From positions 1 to 58,235 of the forward strand of contig JACWAF010000030.1 of assembly GCA_014874185.1 (NCBI GenBank): a stretch of 58,235 bases of DNA, written 5' to 3'. The position numbers and the translations under genes are program-made. A model generated the notes under the pieces. It was not told the DNA's origin. It made no database searches and saw only the letters and a program-made list of their open reading frames with translations. How positions within the stretch are numbered: the stretch's first letter is position 1; each line of letters begins with the position of its first letter. This DNA is from Nitrospirota bacterium (lineage in GTDB: Bacteria > Nitrospirota > Thermodesulfovibrionia > Thermodesulfovibrionales > JdFR-88). Positions 16,974-25,358 of the stretch are shown here, one piece after another.

Positions 16974-17417
16974 GTATGGATTATTCAGACCCCGTGTGCA
17001 ACGGGCCCTGAAACGCCCTCCTTGTCCAAATTAGTGCAGGCATGCGTCACAAATCCCTTGTCATTGCGAGCGAAGCGAATCAATCCCGCTTTTAACGGAC
17101 TGGGATTGCTTCGTCACTTCTCTCCCCGCAATGACATAAAGAAGCGTTGGACGCACTACACTAGATAAATATTATAAACGAAAAAAAGCCGGCGGGGAGA
17201 AAGGAAACGGAGGGGGTAAAGAAGGGCAATCCGGCGATTTTCAATATCATGCCCGGTCCCGGTGCCGCAATCGGGAGACCGGACCGTTTTTTGCCGGAAT
17301 CCGGCGGGGTTTTCCGCAATCAGGGCCTTCCTTAAGTTGACAACCCCCACGGACGCGATAGCCTTTAATTGAAGGACGGGACAGCTTGAGTAATAAGTCC
17401 CGGAAGGAGAGCTAAAT
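16974..17417. other. Intergenic region with one repeat and a possible promoter
   Basis: 444 bp without a gene. It holds the GTCATTGCGAG palindrome (17060-17135); a GC-rich hairpin built on CCGGTC and GACCGG around 17252-17286 followed by a T6 run at 17287-17292, which may be a terminator on the plus strand; and a perfect TTGACA at 17337-17342 without a convincing -10 at 16-18 bp. This last could serve the membrane protein gene at 17418. Confidence 0.5.
17060..17135. repeat. GTCATTGCGAG...GCAATGAC dispersed palindrome
   Basis: Outer arms GTCATTGCG and GCAATGAC bracket GAGCGAAGCGAATCAATCCC and GGGATTGCTTCGTCACTTC, an imperfect long inverted repeat. This type of intergenic palindrome is widespread in bacteria, and behaves like a non-autonomous mobile repeat. 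No transposase is present nearby. Confidence 0.75.
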
Positions 17418-18038
17418 ATGGCAACTACGTACATGGAAGAAGAAGCAAGACGACTGCGGGAATACCCCCCTGAAGTCGGAACGTATTTCAGAGGCCAGAT
17501 AAGGCGCGCCGCATGGAGCGCCATCTTCGCGGCGGCCTTCATAGCGGCCGGGATCGAGTTTACGCTGACTGCCTTGGGAATTACTCTGGGCGTACCGATT
17601 ATTACAGCCGCGTCCCCGGCCAACCCCCTCGGCGCTGTCGGGGCCGGGGCGGCCTTCTGGCTTGGGATCACGACCATCATCTCGCTGTTCATAGGCGGCT
17701 ATGCGGCGGGCAGGCTTTCGGGCTCGTTGAGGCCTGCGATGGGTCTTTGGCATGGGCTGGCGATGTGGGGGCTTGTCTCGGTCTTCTCGTTCCTTTCCGT
17801 AAACTACGCCTTTTCGGCCTTCTTCGGCGGTGCGGCCGGAATGCTTGGGCGCGGGCTGGCTGCCCCGGCTGGAGGCGGCGTGGTCCTCTCGACGGAGGCC
17901 ATCAGCACGGCTTCAAGGGTTGCCCTGGGAATTTTCCTGGCGCTCCTCTTTTCCGGCGGGGCCGCGGCCCTGGGCGGCTGGCTTGGGGTCTCTAAAAAGC
18001 CGGAGTTCACCGAATTTCCGCAAGTCCCAAGAGGTTAG
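17418..18038 (+). CDS. Small integral membrane protein, unknown function
   Basis: 206 residues. About 30 polar N-terminal residues (MATTYMEEEARRLREYPPEV) precede four or five hydrophobic, Ala/Gly-rich segments: near 32-58, 75-97, 110-130, 130-150 and 165-190. The tail after residue 190 is polar. GGYAAGRLSGSLRPAMGLWHG between the second and third segments is a glycine-rich loop with conserved-looking Arg. It resembles in layout the small TIGR04086/YrzE-type membrane proteins, but I cannot assign a family. GGAAGGAGAGC precedes the ATG, so the start is firm. It is followed by the ACT-domain gene after 110 bp, with a short GGGCCGCGCCTCCGCGCGGCCC hairpin-like GC palindrome between (18056-18079) that may terminate its transcript. 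Confidence 0.82.
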   Translation: MATTYMEEEARRLREYPPEVGTYFRGQIRRAAWSAIFAAAFIAAGIEFTLTALGITLGVPIITAASPANPLGAVGAGAAFWLGITTIISLFIGGYAAGRLSGSLRPAMGLWHGLAMWGLVSVFSFLSVNYAFSAFFGGAAGMLGRGLAAPAGGGVVLSTEAISTASRVALGIFLALLFSGGAAALGGWLGVSKKPEFTEFPQVPRG

Positions 18039-18056
18039 GGCATCTCTGATCTCCAG

Positions 18057-18085
18057 GGCCGCGCCTCCGCGCGGCCCTCTTTTAT
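18057..18085 (+). terminator. Possible terminator after the membrane protein gene
   Basis: AGGGCCGCGC / GCGCGGCCCT stem with a CTCC loop, followed by CTTTTATTT, 19 bases after the stop codon. The geometry fits a Rho-independent terminator. Confidence 0.7.
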
Positions 18086-18148
18086 TTCGCTCCTTTGACT
18101 TGCCCGCTGTATGCTCTAGAATTGAGAAAAAGGCCAAGGAGGCTTGAT

Positions 18149-18547
18149 ATGGCTAAAGCTGTAAAGGCAGCGCTCTTGAGTTTCGATACGGAGGACAGGC
18201 CGGGGCTCCTCGCGGATGTAACCACACAGTTGGCCCAGGCCAAGGTGAACGTCACGGCCATCTGCGCCTACTCGATGGAAAACAGGGCCTATGTCGATAT
18301 GACCACCGACAGCGCCCCCAAAGCGAAGAAGGCCCTCGCGGGGCTCGGGATCAAGGCCGAACAGGAGGACGTGATAGCCGTAGAGGTCCCGAACAAGGTT
18401 GGCGAGCTTCAGAAAGTGGCAAAGGCCATCGCCGATGCCGGGATAAATGTCACTTACATGTACGGGACCACCTCGTCGGGAAGGACCTCGACGGCCCTCT
18501 TCAGCACCTCGGACAACAGGAAGGCGTTAAAGGCGATAAACAAATAA
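18149..18547 (+). CDS. Tandem ACT-domain protein
   Basis: 132 residues made of two ACT domains, residues about 5-70 and 72-130. ACT domains bind amino acids and control metabolic enzymes. Domain 1 has SFDTEDRPGLLADVTTQLAQ and domain 2 VPNKVGELQKVAKAIADAGI, each with the Gly at the turn before the first helix where ligands bind. There is no catalytic domain, so this is a free-standing sensor or regulatory subunit. AAGGAGG before ATG 18149 fixes the start. No target is suggested by neighbours: upstream is a membrane protein, downstream the convergent pth gene, one base away. Stand-alone ACT-ACT proteins of this size are common in Desulfobacterota and Firmicutes, function mostly unknown. Confidence 0.88.
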   Translation: MAKAVKAALLSFDTEDRPGLLADVTTQLAQAKVNVTAICAYSMENRAYVDMTTDSAPKAKKALAGLGIKAEQEDVIAVEVPNKVGELQKVAKAIADAGINVTYMYGTTSSGRTSTALFSTSDNRKALKAINK

Positions 18548-18548
18548 G

Positions 18549-19142
18549 CTATTCGATGATCTTATTGTTATAGGCATTCATGGCCTTCTGAAGGCCCTCC
18601 GTGATTATGACCCTGACCGCGTCCGCCGCCGCCGATATGGCCCTCTCGAAACGGGGGAGTTCTTCCTTATCGAAGCGCATCAGGACGTACCTTTCGGGCG
18701 GGATCACCGGGTTCCGGCCTATGCCTATCTTCAGCCTTATGAAATCCACCATCCCGGTCTCCATGATTATGGACTCTATGCCCCTGTGGCCCCCCGACGA
18801 GCCGCCCTTCCGTATCTTTATCCGGGCGGGGTCCATGTCCATATCGTCCTGCACCACGATAAGCCTCTCCGGGGGGATGTCCTTCTCATAAAGGAGATCC
18901 TTTATGGCAAGCCCGCTGCGGTTCATGTAGGTGAGGGGTTTTAGAAGGAGGACGCCGCGCCCGTCCACCTCCATCCGCGCCGAGGCGTAATGGCGCTTCT
19001 TCCCGGCGAACTCCGCCCTGTGCCGGGAGGCAAGCTCGTCCAGGACCATCCAGCCGATATTATGGCGGGTCTTCAGATAGCGGTCTTCGGGGTTTCCGAG
19101 TCCGCAGACAGCCCAGAGCTTATCGAGCGCTCCGAACGTTAT
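18549..19142 (-). CDS. pth: Peptidyl-tRNA hydrolase with no canonical start codon
   Basis: Releases tRNA from prematurely ended peptidyl-tRNA; essential in most bacteria. The reading frame contains the whole family core: CGLGNPEDRYLKTRHNIGW (catalytic Asn and His), LLKPLTYMNRSG, VVQDDMDMD, and GGSSGGHRGIESI. However, the ATG at 19049 would remove GLGNP and the catalytic His. Upstream of GLGNP the frame reads back to a TGA without any ATG, GTG or TTG. The family start position falls on CTC; the only non-standard candidate that overlaps the rplY stop is an ATA at 19142-19140 (sharing bases with TAA). Either an unusual start is used or the sequence here has an error or mutation. Start given here is provisional. 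Confidence 0.85.
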   Translation of the reverse strand: MTFGALDKLWAVCGLGNPEDRYLKTRHNIGWMVLDELASRHRAEFAGKKRHYASARMEVDGRGVLLLKPLTYMNRSGLAIKDLLYEKDIPPERLIVVQDDMDMDPARIKIRKGGSSGGHRGIESIIMETGMVDFIRLKIGIGRNPVIPPERYVLMRFDKEELPRFERAISAAADAVRVIITEGLQKAMNAYNNKIIE

Positions 19143-19792
19143 TTCTCAGCCGTTTCTTCGGCGGTCTTGCCCTTCTTTATCACCTCGGGCTCGGCTGTCT
19201 CGGCTGCAGGGGCGGCAGCCTCCACCACCTCCTCAGCCTTCGGAGCGGCCACCAGGGCCACAACCTCGGTTTTTGGGGTAAGCACCTTCAGGCCTTCGGG
19301 CATACTGATGTCGCCCACGTGCAGGGCGTGCCCGGCGGCAAGCCCGCTTACGTCCACCTCTATGTGGCCGGGGATCTGATCGGGGAGGCACTCCACCTCT
19401 ATCTCTGTAAGGCCGTGCTGGAGGATGCCGCCGTCGCGCTTCACGCCTATGGGCTCGCCGATTACGTGGACGGCCACGGTTACGCATATCGCCTCTTTAA
19501 GGGAAACCTCAAAGAAGTCCGAGTGCAGAAGCTCCCTCTTCACCGGGTCTACCTGGTAGTCTTTCATTATGGCCAGGCGGCTCTCGCCGTCCGGGAAGGT
19601 GAGGTTCACTACCACCTGCTCGCCCGCGGTCTGATGGATGAACAGGGCAAGCTCCTTTTTGTTTATCTTGATGGGAAGGGACTTGCCCTCCCTGTAGAGG
19701 ACGCCGGGGATGATCTCGGCCCTCCTCAGGCTTCTGGCCGCACCCTTTCCGGCACTGTCCCGCGCTTCCGCTTTTATCGTAATCCTTTCCAC
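19139..19792 (-). CDS. rplY: 50S ribosomal protein L25 (CTC form)
   Basis: Binds 5S rRNA. 217 residues: the longer general-stress CTC form with an N-terminal L25 domain (residues 1-90, including EARDSAGKGAARSLRRAEII and LHSDFFEVSLKE) and a C-terminal beta domain (90-185, including IEVDVSGLAAGHALHVGDI). The last 35 residues are an Ala/Glu-rich low-complexity tail. GTG start with AGGAGG six bases upstream. It lies between prs and pth, the order found in many bacteria, with 10 bp from prs and direct contact with pth. Confidence 0.95.
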   Translation of the reverse strand: MERITIKAEARDSAGKGAARSLRRAEIIPGVLYREGKSLPIKINKKELALFIHQTAGEQVVVNLTFPDGESRLAIMKDYQVDPVKRELLHSDFFEVSLKEAICVTVAVHVIGEPIGVKRDGGILQHGLTEIEVECLPDQIPGHIEVDVSGLAAGHALHVGDISMPEGLKVLTPKTEVVALVAAPKAEEVVEAAAPAAETAEPEVIKKGKTAEETAEK

Positions 19793-19802
19793 TTTAAACC
19801 TC

Positions 19803-20747
19803 CTAAATGAAGAGAGAACTTATTGAGGATTCCTCATGGATCCTTTTTATCGCCTCGGCAAAAAGGCCCGCCACGGAAAGAACTATTATCTTTTCGCATG
19901 CTTCCTTCTTGCTGTCGAGCGGTATCGTATCGGTTACGATCAACCTGTCTATGGCCGAAGCATTAAGCCTGTCGATTGCCGGACCGGAAAGCACCGCGTG
20001 CGTGCACGCGGCATAAACGGTATTTGCCCCGTGCTCTTTCAGGGCTTCGGCCGCTTTCGTTATCGTTCCGGCGGTGTCAATCATGTCGTCCAGGAGGACG
20101 GCGTTCCTGCCCTTCACGTCTCCCACCACGTGCATCACCTGGGAGACGTTGGGGGCGTCCCGCCTCTTGTCCACTATGGCAAGCGACGCCTTTAACCGTT
20201 TTGCAAAATTCCTGGCCCGCTCCACGCCGCCCGCGTCCGGGGAGACGATAACCAGGCTGTGGTTCAGACCGCTTTTGTTTATGTAATCATACAGCACGGG
20301 GGCCCCGTAAAGGTGGTCCACCGGGATATCGAAGAAGCCCTGTATCTGGCCCGCGTGCAGGTCCATCGTAAGCACCCTGTGGGCCCCGGCCACCGTGATG
20401 AGGTCCGCGACAAGCTTTGAGGATATCGGCACCCTGGGCTGCACCTTCCTGTCCTGCCGGGCGTAACCGTAATAGGGTATTACCGCCGTAATCCTGCCCG
20501 CGGAGGCCCTCTTCAGGGCATCCAGCATCAGGAGGAGTTCCATTATATTGCCGTTTACCGGCTGACAGGTGGGCTGGATGACGAAGACGTCAGAGCCGCG
20601 GACGTTCTCGTTTATCTGAAGCTGGATCTCACCGTCGCTGAACCGGGTTATGGTCGTATCGGTAAGCCTGACTCCCAGGTGCGCCGCAATGGATTCGGCA
20701 AGCCGCTTGTGGGCGTTGCCGGAGACTAACTTGATACCCTCAGGCAT
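19803..20747 (-). CDS. prs: Ribose-phosphate pyrophosphokinase
   Basis: Makes PRPP from ribose 5-phosphate and ATP; PRPP feeds purine, pyrimidine, His, Trp and NAD synthesis, several of whose genes lie in this window (trpD, hisB/C, purD/E/H). 314 residues, standard class I. Motifs: [38 protein letters not shown] (flexible region), [20 protein letters not shown] (metal site), and [19 protein letters not shown] (PRPP loop). Downstream of tRNA-Gln and ispE, 10 bp before rplY. The tRNA lies only 32 bp upstream of the ATG, so the tRNA and prs may be processed from one transcript. Confidence 0.97.
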   Translation of the reverse strand: MPEGIKLVSGNAHKRLAESIAAHLGVRLTDTTITRFSDGEIQLQINENVRGSDVFVIQPTCQPVNGNIMELLLMLDALKRASAGRITAVIPYYGYARQDRKVQPRVPISSKLVADLITVAGAHRVLTMDLHAGQIQGFFDIPVDHLYGAPVLYDYINKSGLNHSLVIVSPDAGGVERARNFAKRLKASLAIVDKRRDAPNVSQVMHVVGDVKGRNAVLLDDMIDTAGTITKAAEALKEHGANTVYAACTHAVLSGPAIDRLNASAIDRLIVTDTIPLDSKKEACEKIIVLSVAGLFAEAIKRIHEESSISSLFI

Positions 20748-20779
20748 AGAATAATTCCCCTAATTCCTCTTTATTATGA

Positions 20780-20851
20780 CTGGGGCGGGAGGATTCGAAC
20801 CTCCACATGGGAGATCCAAAATCTCCTGACTTGCCGTTTGTCGACGCCCCA
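20780..20851 (-). tRNA. tRNA-Gln(TTG)
   Basis: 72 nt, CCA not encoded. Acceptor TGGGGCG pairs with CGCCCCA, discriminator G. Anticodon stem GGAGA / TCTCC encloses TTTTGGA, anticodon TTG (codons CAA and, by wobble, CAG). Lies between ispE and prs, a conserved arrangement in some Desulfobacterota as I recall. Confidence 0.95.
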
Positions 20852-20866
20852 AATAGCATTTTGTGA

Positions 20867-21703
20867 TCAACAAAGGGTCTCTGCGACCCTATGCCACCAA
20901 CCCATCCCCGAAGCCGCCTTTTCGGCCTGCTCTTTTTTTTCAAAGAGGCCGAAGACAGCCGAACCGCTTCCGCTCATGGCGGCGTAAAGCGCCCCTTTCT
21001 GCCTGAGTGCCGCTTTGATCCGGGCTATCTCCGGGTTGGCCGGGAGCACCCCGGCTTCGAGGTCATTCCCACCCGCCCCGTCCAGGGCGGAATAGTCCCC
21101 TTCCGATAAGGCCCGAAGAAAAATTTTAATCTTCTCGCTGGCTTTTGTCAACCTGTGGAACCCTTTGACGCCCCTGTAAGCCAAGGATGTGGAGACGCCG
21201 AAAGGGGGTTTCGCCAGGAGGAGATAGACAGGCTTTCCGCAGTCCGCCTTCTCGATAACATCTCCCCTCCCGCCGGCAACGGCGGCCGGAGGGCCCAGGA
21301 AAAAGGGCACGTCTGAGCCCAGTTTGGCCCCAAGGGCGAAAAGTTCCCTTTCACCAAGGCCAAGCCCCCAAAGCCTGTTCAGGCCGGAAAGGGCCGCGGC
21401 GGCATCCGAGCTTCCGCCACCAAGCCCCGCTTCGGCCGGGACCTCTTTTTGAAGGGTTATCCTTGCCCCCCCCTTGTATCCGGTCGATTCCTTTAAAAGG
21501 CTTGCGGCCTTCCAGACAAGATTGTCGCGCACGGGCAGTGGCAGGGCGCTGCGAAGGGTGATCTCACCGGCTTTTTCAAGCGTGAGCGTATCCGAGAGGC
21601 TGACCCTCTGCATCAGGGAGAGTATCTCGTGGTAGCCGTCGTCCCGCTTGCCAAGAACAAAAAGAAGCCAGTTTATCTTGGCCGGGGCGCTTACGGAGAG
21701 CAT
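20867..21703 (-). CDS. ispE: 4-diphosphocytidyl-2-C-methyl-D-erythritol kinase
   Basis: ATP-dependent kinase of the non-mevalonate (MEP) isoprenoid pathway. 278 residues, GHMP kinase fold. N-terminal SAPAKINWLLFVLGKRDDGYHE is diagnostic (substrate-binding Lys in AKIN). The phosphate-binding loop is PAEAGLGGGSSDAAAAL, followed by GSDVPFFLGPPAA. C-terminal GHMP motif is AAMSGSGSAVFGLF. All catalytic elements are present. The ATG is two bases after the stop of the TPR gene, suggesting co-transcription, then tRNA-Gln follows 15 bp after its stop. Confidence 0.96.
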   Translation of the reverse strand: MLSVSAPAKINWLLFVLGKRDDGYHEILSLMQRVSLSDTLTLEKAGEITLRSALPLPVRDNLVWKAASLLKESTGYKGGARITLQKEVPAEAGLGGGSSDAAAALSGLNRLWGLGLGERELFALGAKLGSDVPFFLGPPAAVAGGRGDVIEKADCGKPVYLLLAKPPFGVSTSLAYRGVKGFHRLTKASEKIKIFLRALSEGDYSALDGAGGNDLEAGVLPANPEIARIKAALRQKGALYAAMSGSGSAVFGLFEKKEQAEKAASGMGWWHRVAETLC

Positions 21704-21705
21704 TG

Positions 21706-23424
21706 CTAGTTGCCGGATTTCCGGGTGCCGGTCTCCAGGGACTTCAGCTTCTTCTCTACCCGGTCTTTTACGCCCTCTTCCTTTTCATCATACTGGAGGG
21801 CCTTCTTGAACGTCTCTATGGCGTCTTTTTTCCTGCCCTGGGCAAGATAGGCATCCCCAAGGTGCTCGAAGATGACCGGGTCTTTCTCATCGGACTGCGA
21901 GGCGCGGGTAAGCTCCCTGATGGCGTCGTCATAGCGGCCAAGCCTGTAATATACCCAGCCCAGACTGTCCATAATGAAGGGGCTGTCCGGCTTCAGGCCA
22001 AGGGCCTTCTTTATAAGCGAAAGGGCCTCGTCCAGTTTTATATTCTTGTCGGCATAGCTGTAGCCAAGGTAGTTAAGGGCCTCGGCATGAGAGGGGTTAA
22101 GCTCTATGGCCTTTTTAAGCTCCGCCTCCACCTGCGCGAAGGTGCCGGCCTTCTCGTAATACACGGCGTGATAGAAGCGGAGGTCGGCGTTGTCCGGGAA
22201 TTTCCTTATCGCGTCCTTTAAAAAAACACCGGCCTTCTTATAATCTTTCATCTCGGTGTATATCGAGCCCAGGTAGATATAAATCTCCGGGTTGTCAGGC
22301 TGAAGGCTGACCGCCTTTTCATATACGCCCGCGGCTTCGCCAAGCTTGTCCTTCATCGTATACAGATGCCCCATAAGGACAAGCGAGGGCACATTACCGG
22401 GCTCCTTTGCGATCACCTGCTGCAATTCATTCAAGGCATCATCGGTCCGCCCCATGTCCCCCAGGGCCAGGGCCAGGTAATAACGGTAGCGCATGTTTTC
22501 GGGCTCGGCCTGGGCCACAAAACGGAGTTCCGCGACGGCTTTTTCGTACTCGTTCTCCTCCATGTACAGCAGGCCCAGCCTCTTGTGTATCCCCGAGTTT
22601 TTTGGGTCGAACGCCTTCATCTCCTCGAATGTCTTGATGGCCTTCTTGTTGTCCTGGCCCCTTAAATAAAGCTGACCCAGCCTGTCCATTGCGTCGGAGT
22701 TATGCGGGTTAATCTCGGCCGCTTTCTTGTAATCCGCTTCGGCCCCCTTGGTGTCGCCTTTAATTTCCCTTATCTGGCCCAGGTAGAGCCATGCGCCATC
22801 GAAGGCGGGCCTTATGTCAATCGCCTTCTTCAGGTATTTTTCCGCGTCATCGTAGTTTTTTTGGTCGTATTCGATCAATCCCATATAGAAATAGCCCATC
22901 ACGTCCGAGGGGTAGACACTGACGAGCTGTTTCAGCATCACCTTGCCTTCGGCAAAGCGCCCCTCGGAGGCGTAAAGGACACCAAGGAAAAGGAGCGCCT
23001 TTTGTTCTTTGGGGTTAATTTTCAGGATTTTTTCATAAGCGGCAACGGCCTCGTCCTTTTTGCCCTGGCTGTTGTAAATCTCTCCGATCAGCATGAGGGC
23101 GGGCAGGTGGTCCGGGTTAAGCTTCAGGGCCTTCCGGGCGGAGGCCGCGGCCTGGTCGAATTTCCCCAGCCTGAGGTACATCATCCCAACCTGCGTGCTG
23201 AGCTCGGCCGAGGACGGATCAAGCTCCAGCGCCTTCCTGTAATGGATGAGCGCGTTGTCCCAGTCGCCTTCCATCTCGTCCCCGTAGCCCAGCATGTATT
23301 CGTAATAGGGGTTCGCCGCCCCGGCCGGTTTTGCGGAAAGCGCGGCGCCTTTTTTCGCTTCCGCCTGTCCGGCTATGGAGGAGAGGGCCAACAAGGCGAG
23401 GAAAACGGATGTGATGAACCTCAT
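21706..23424 (-). CDS. Secreted TPR-repeat protein
   Basis: 572 residues. Signal peptide MRFITSVFLALLALSSIAGQ with cleavage near AEA, then a chain of about fifteen tetratricopeptide repeats covering almost the whole mature protein; repeats with the canonical W/Y-G-Y-A-P spacing include IHYRKALELDPSSAELS, AVAAYEKILKINPKEQKAL and AISLIKKALGLKPDSPF-like units. There is no enzymatic domain. Probably a periplasmic scaffold for protein-protein contacts in the envelope. Start: I use the ATG at 23424, which gives the signal peptide; a TTG at 23460 would add 12 hydrophilic-to-neutral residues. First gene of the ispE-prs-rplY-pth block. Confidence 0.88.
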   Translation of the reverse strand: MRFITSVFLALLALSSIAGQAEAKKGAALSAKPAGAANPYYEYMLGYGDEMEGDWDNALIHYRKALELDPSSAELSTQVGMMYLRLGKFDQAAASARKALKLNPDHLPALMLIGEIYNSQGKKDEAVAAYEKILKINPKEQKALLFLGVLYASEGRFAEGKVMLKQLVSVYPSDVMGYFYMGLIEYDQKNYDDAEKYLKKAIDIRPAFDGAWLYLGQIREIKGDTKGAEADYKKAAEINPHNSDAMDRLGQLYLRGQDNKKAIKTFEEMKAFDPKNSGIHKRLGLLYMEENEYEKAVAELRFVAQAEPENMRYRYYLALALGDMGRTDDALNELQQVIAKEPGNVPSLVLMGHLYTMKDKLGEAAGVYEKAVSLQPDNPEIYIYLGSIYTEMKDYKKAGVFLKDAIRKFPDNADLRFYHAVYYEKAGTFAQVEAELKKAIELNPSHAEALNYLGYSYADKNIKLDEALSLIKKALGLKPDSPFIMDSLGWVYYRLGRYDDAIRELTRASQSDEKDPVIFEHLGDAYLAQGRKKDAIETFKKALQYDEKEEGVKDRVEKKLKSLETGTRKSGN

Positions 23425-23501
23425 CCAGGAATTATCGCATAAAAGGAAACTGCTGGTCAAACCCGGCCAAGCCCGGATTTTGCGGCCCCAATGCCTGCCT
23501 G

Positions 23502-23510
23502 TGTTATAAT
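23502..23510 (+). promoter_or_regulatory. Extended -10 promoter of hisC-hisB
   Basis: TGTTATAAT: the TG extension plus a perfect TATAAT, ending 23 bases before the hisC start codon. No -35 hexamer at the right distance, as allowed for extended -10 promoters. Expected leader about 17 nt containing AAGGAGG. Confidence 0.6.
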
Positions 23511-23533
23511 TTCACGCTAAAAGGAGGCGAAAC

Positions 23534-24586
23534 TTGGCAAAAAAAAAGGATCTTGACCTGCGTTCTCTTGTAAGGCCAAATGTCCGGGTACTTGCGGCCT
23601 ACGAAGCCAAGGAAATCCCGGTCAAGGTCAAGCTGGACGCCAACGAAAGCCCCTTCGGCTTTTCTATTGATAAAAGCTTATTAAAAAGGATTGCAACCAA
23701 CCGCTATCCTGATCCCGGGGCGAAGGCCCTGAGGGCGGCTTACGCCAGCTCAATCGGTTTAAAAGACCCCTCCTGGCTTCTGCACGGAAACGGCTCCGAC
23801 GAGGTCATCTATAACATGGTCTGCACATTCGGCGGGCCGGTGCTCTACCCCGTGCCGACATTCTCCATGTACGCGAACATCGCTATTGCCATAGGCGAGC
23901 GCGCGGTCGGAGTTCCCCTTCGGGATGATTTCACCCTTGACCTCCCCGCCTTTTTGAAAAAGATAAAATCTGAAAGGCCCCGGCTGATATTCCTGGCCAG
24001 CCCGAACAACCCCACCGGGAATTCCTTCGGAGATGAAGAGATTATCCGGATAATAGAGGCTTCGGACGGCATTGTCGCTGTGGATGAAGCATATCAGCCC
24101 TTCTCACCTAAAAAGGGCTTTTTGCGCTATCTGGACAAATATCAAAACCTTGTCGTCCTGCGCACGCTGAGCAAGATAGGGCTTGCCGCCCTCAGGGTGG
24201 GTTTCGTTTGCGCCAGGCCGGAGATTCTGCACGAGGTGAACAAGGTAAGGCTTCCATTTAATCTAAATACCCTCTCGCAGGCCGTGGCCGTCAGCGTGTT
24301 GGAAAAACCGGCCAGACTGAACGCCTCTATAAAAAAGATAGCCTCGGAGAGGAAACGCCTTTTTAAGGGGCTTTCGAAAATAAAGGAGATAAAGGCTTTT
24401 CCTTCCGATGCGAATTTCATATTGTTCAGGGCGGCCGGTGCGGACGGCATATTCAAAAAACTCCTTGAAGAGGGCGTGCTTGTGAGGGACCTGAGCCGGG
24501 CTGTGCCCGGATGCCTCAGGGTGACGGTGGGGACGGAGAAGGAGAACGATAAATTCCTGAAGACATTGAAGAGGGCGCTTAAATGA
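23534..24586 (+). CDS. hisC: Histidinol-phosphate aminotransferase
   Basis: PLP enzyme that transaminates imidazole acetol phosphate with glutamate to histidinol phosphate; some members also act on aromatic amino acids. 350 residues. Fold type I features: KLDANESPFGF near 33-43, GNGSDEVIYNM (85-95, phosphate binding), ASPNNPTGNSF (155-165), VDEAYQPF, and the PLP lysine Lys214 in RTLSKIGLAALRVGF. TTG start with AAGGAGG eight bases upstream. Overlaps hisB by four bases (ATGA), which supports the histidine role over other aminotransferase functions. The remaining his genes are not in this window. Confidence 0.94.
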   Translation: MAKKKDLDLRSLVRPNVRVLAAYEAKEIPVKVKLDANESPFGFSIDKSLLKRIATNRYPDPGAKALRAAYASSIGLKDPSWLLHGNGSDEVIYNMVCTFGGPVLYPVPTFSMYANIAIAIGERAVGVPLRDDFTLDLPAFLKKIKSERPRLIFLASPNNPTGNSFGDEEIIRIIEASDGIVAVDEAYQPFSPKKGFLRYLDKYQNLVVLRTLSKIGLAALRVGFVCARPEILHEVNKVRLPFNLNTLSQAVAVSVLEKPARLNASIKKIASERKRLFKGLSKIKEIKAFPSDANFILFRAAGADGIFKKLLEEGVLVRDLSRAVPGCLRVTVGTEKENDKFLKTLKRALK

Positions 24587-25173
24587 GAAAGACGGTTTCG
24601 GAGCGCAGGACGAAAGAGACGAAGATTTCCCTGGAGATGGACCTGGACGGCGCCGGGGCAAACAGGATAGCCACGGGCATACCCTTTCTGGACCACATGC
24701 TCACGCTAATGTCCAGGCACGGCCTTATCGACCTGAAACTGAAGGCCAAGGGCGATATCGAGGTGGACTGGCACCACACGGTGGAGGACGTGGGCATAGT
24801 GCTTGGAAAGGCGCTTAAAGAGGCCTTGGGCGATATGCGCGGGATAAAGCGGTACGGGTTCGCCTCCGTGCCTATGGACGAGGCCCTTGCCGAGGTGAGC
24901 CTTGATATAAGCGGAAGGCCCTTTCTCGTGTACCAGGTTGAATTCCCTAAAAAGCGGAAGATAAAAGACTTCGACGCTGACCTGATAGAGGATTTCTTTC
25001 AGGCATTCGCGGCAAATGCTGGAATCACGCTCCATATTCATGTACCCTATGGTAGGAACGTGCATCACATGGCCGAGGCGGCCTTCAAGGCCGCGGGCAG
25101 GGCCCTGAAGGAGGCAGTCTCCCTGGAGCCCCGCGCCAAAACGAAGATACCATCCACAAAAGGCAGGCTTTAG
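24583..25173 (+). CDS. hisB: Imidazoleglycerol-phosphate dehydratase
   Basis: Removes water from imidazole glycerol phosphate to give imidazole acetol phosphate, the substrate of HisC. 196 residues: the monofunctional dehydratase without the phosphatase domain. Metal-binding motifs: GIPFLDHMLTLMSRHG, VDWHHTVEDVGIVLGKAL, and VHHMAEAAFKAAGRALKEA, which together supply the His/Glu ligands of the two manganese sites. Translationally coupled to hisC through ATGA. Followed immediately by the hairpin element at 25182. Confidence 0.96.
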   Translation: MRKTVSERRTKETKISLEMDLDGAGANRIATGIPFLDHMLTLMSRHGLIDLKLKAKGDIEVDWHHTVEDVGIVLGKALKEALGDMRGIKRYGFASVPMDEALAEVSLDISGRPFLVYQVEFPKKRKIKDFDADLIEDFFQAFAANAGITLHIHVPYGRNVHHMAEAAFKAAGRALKEAVSLEPRAKTKIPSTKGRL

Positions 25174-25181
25174 CTAAAGCA

Positions 25182-25344
25182 CCTACTTTTTCTTGTAAGA
25201 AAAAACATTAAATACGGCGGATTTCATCCGCCTTGGGGTAGCCAAAAAGAACTTTTAGCTTTTTCCGCTTTCTCCGAAAGCGAAAAAAAAGTAAAAATTT
25301 TTTCTCTTTGCTACTTTCTCTTTTTTATAAAAAAGAGAAAGTAG
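25182..25344. repeat. AT-rich multi-hairpin element, copy 2
   Basis: In order: CTTTTTCTTGTAAGAAAAA-type palindrome; ACATTAAATAC flank, stem GGCGGAT / ATCCGCC with loop TTC, then TTGGGG (25211-25236); CGCTTTC / GAAAGCG (25266-25282); and a terminal 16-bp palindrome CTACTTTCTCTTTTTT / AAAAAAGAGAAAGTAG (25311-25344). It shares the AAAATTTTTTCT-CTTTGCTACTTT junction with copies at 3738 and 32001. It abuts the ribosome-binding site of the alcohol dehydrogenase gene, so it lies in that gene's 5' leader or carries its promoter. Confidence 0.8.
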
Positions 25345-25358
25345 ATGAGGAGGTTCGT

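Noticed and set aside
18549-19049. pth starting at the ATG at 19049
   Set aside because: It would drop GLGNP and the catalytic His; the upstream frame clearly encodes them.
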